From: Verrucomicrobiia bacterium
GTDB taxonomy: Bacteria; Verrucomicrobiota; Verrucomicrobiia; CAIQCK01
DNA: 5,682 nucleotides
Reading direction: 5' to 3'
NCBI GenBank assembly: GCA_026417675.1
Contig: JAOACV010000201.1
Span: 1 to 5,682, forward strand
A program made the position numbers and the translations under genes. The notes beneath the pieces were generated by a model. That model worked only from the letters and a program-made list of their open reading frames with translations, made no database searches and was not told the origin of the DNA. Positions within the stretch are counted from its first letter, which is position 1; every line of letters begins with the position of its first letter. Shown here in pieces: positions 5,606-5,682 of this stretch.

Positions 5606-5682
5606 GTGTGTGAGGATGATCGCCGCACGAAGACCACACAACTTGAATGGGCCATCCTTCTCGCGCTGGGCTGCGAGGCGAG
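5606..5682 (+). CDS. Possible 5' end of an unidentified gene, cut by the window edge
   Basis: From the GTG at 5606 a frame stays open to the window end: 25 codons beginning VCEDDRRTKTTQLEWAILLALGCEA. The purine-rich GGGGCGGGG at 5593-5601 could act as a ribosome binding site. The charged start followed by an amphipathic or hydrophobic LEWAILLALG stretch looks more protein-like than the other frames here. I do not recognise the product. It would be divergent from the beta-helix gene, with 81 bases between starts. Only 77 bases are visible, so chance is quite possible. Confidence 0.2.
   Translation, partial: MCEDDRRTKTTQLEWAILLALGCEA

Noticed and set aside
5521..5682. Minus-strand frame open from the window edge whose TGA overlaps the beta-helix ATG (ATGA)
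   Set aside because: The overlap looks like translational coupling, but the 53-codon translation is Ser/Arg/Cys-rich with no motif, and it crosses the direct repeats at 5548-5580.
1..5682. Search for CRISPR arrays, tRNA, rRNA, insertion sequences or a multi-gene defence system
   Set aside because: I saw no regularly spaced repeats, no cloverleaf, no transposase, and only one nuclease-fold gene without partner genes.

Overview
The window is GC-rich DNA (about 68% in two neighbour-gene lines I counted) from a free-living bacterium. It most resembles the Verrucomicrobiota/Planctomycetota group. That assignment is an inference from three things: a nucleoside-permease-type MFS transporter of the kind common there, a secreted beta-helix enzyme with a CBM9-like tail, and several intergenic palindromic repeats. 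No ribosomal or other marker gene is present to confirm it.

Layout. Positions 1-551 hold no convincing gene. They carry three palindromic or inverted-repeat elements (33-106, 134-190, 240-274), then a good sigma70-like promoter (509-537) overlapped by a possible operator. The first gene (552-1391, +) is a full-length GIY-YIG nuclease-fold protein with a C-terminal DUF4357 domain; its GC content is lower than its neighbours'. After a 253-base gap with a weak promoter candidate and a cluster of GATC sites comes the second gene (1645-2853, +), a 12-helix MFS permease related to nucleoside:H+ symporters. Several positions I expect to be charged or polar in that family are replaced. A 283-base gap follows, with a hairpin and a fourth palindromic element sharing a 13-mer with the one at 134-190. 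The third gene (3137-5524, -) runs towards the permease. It encodes a secreted right-handed parallel beta-helix protein with GH141-like features and a C-terminal CBM9-like domain. Its upstream region carries two 12-bp direct repeats exactly 21 bp apart. A possible partial gene starts at 5606 on the + strand and runs off the window.

How they may work together. The exported beta-helix protein and the permease could form a capture-and-uptake pair for plant, algal or microbial polysaccharide or nucleoside-like breakdown products. They are convergent, not an operon, so this is only a suggestion. The GIY-YIG gene looks like an independent acquisition. I see no CRISPR array, tRNA, rRNA, insertion sequence, or clear undescribed multi-gene system. 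The most interesting points are the altered permease, the beta-helix enzyme of unassigned specificity, and the family of palindromic intergenic elements.
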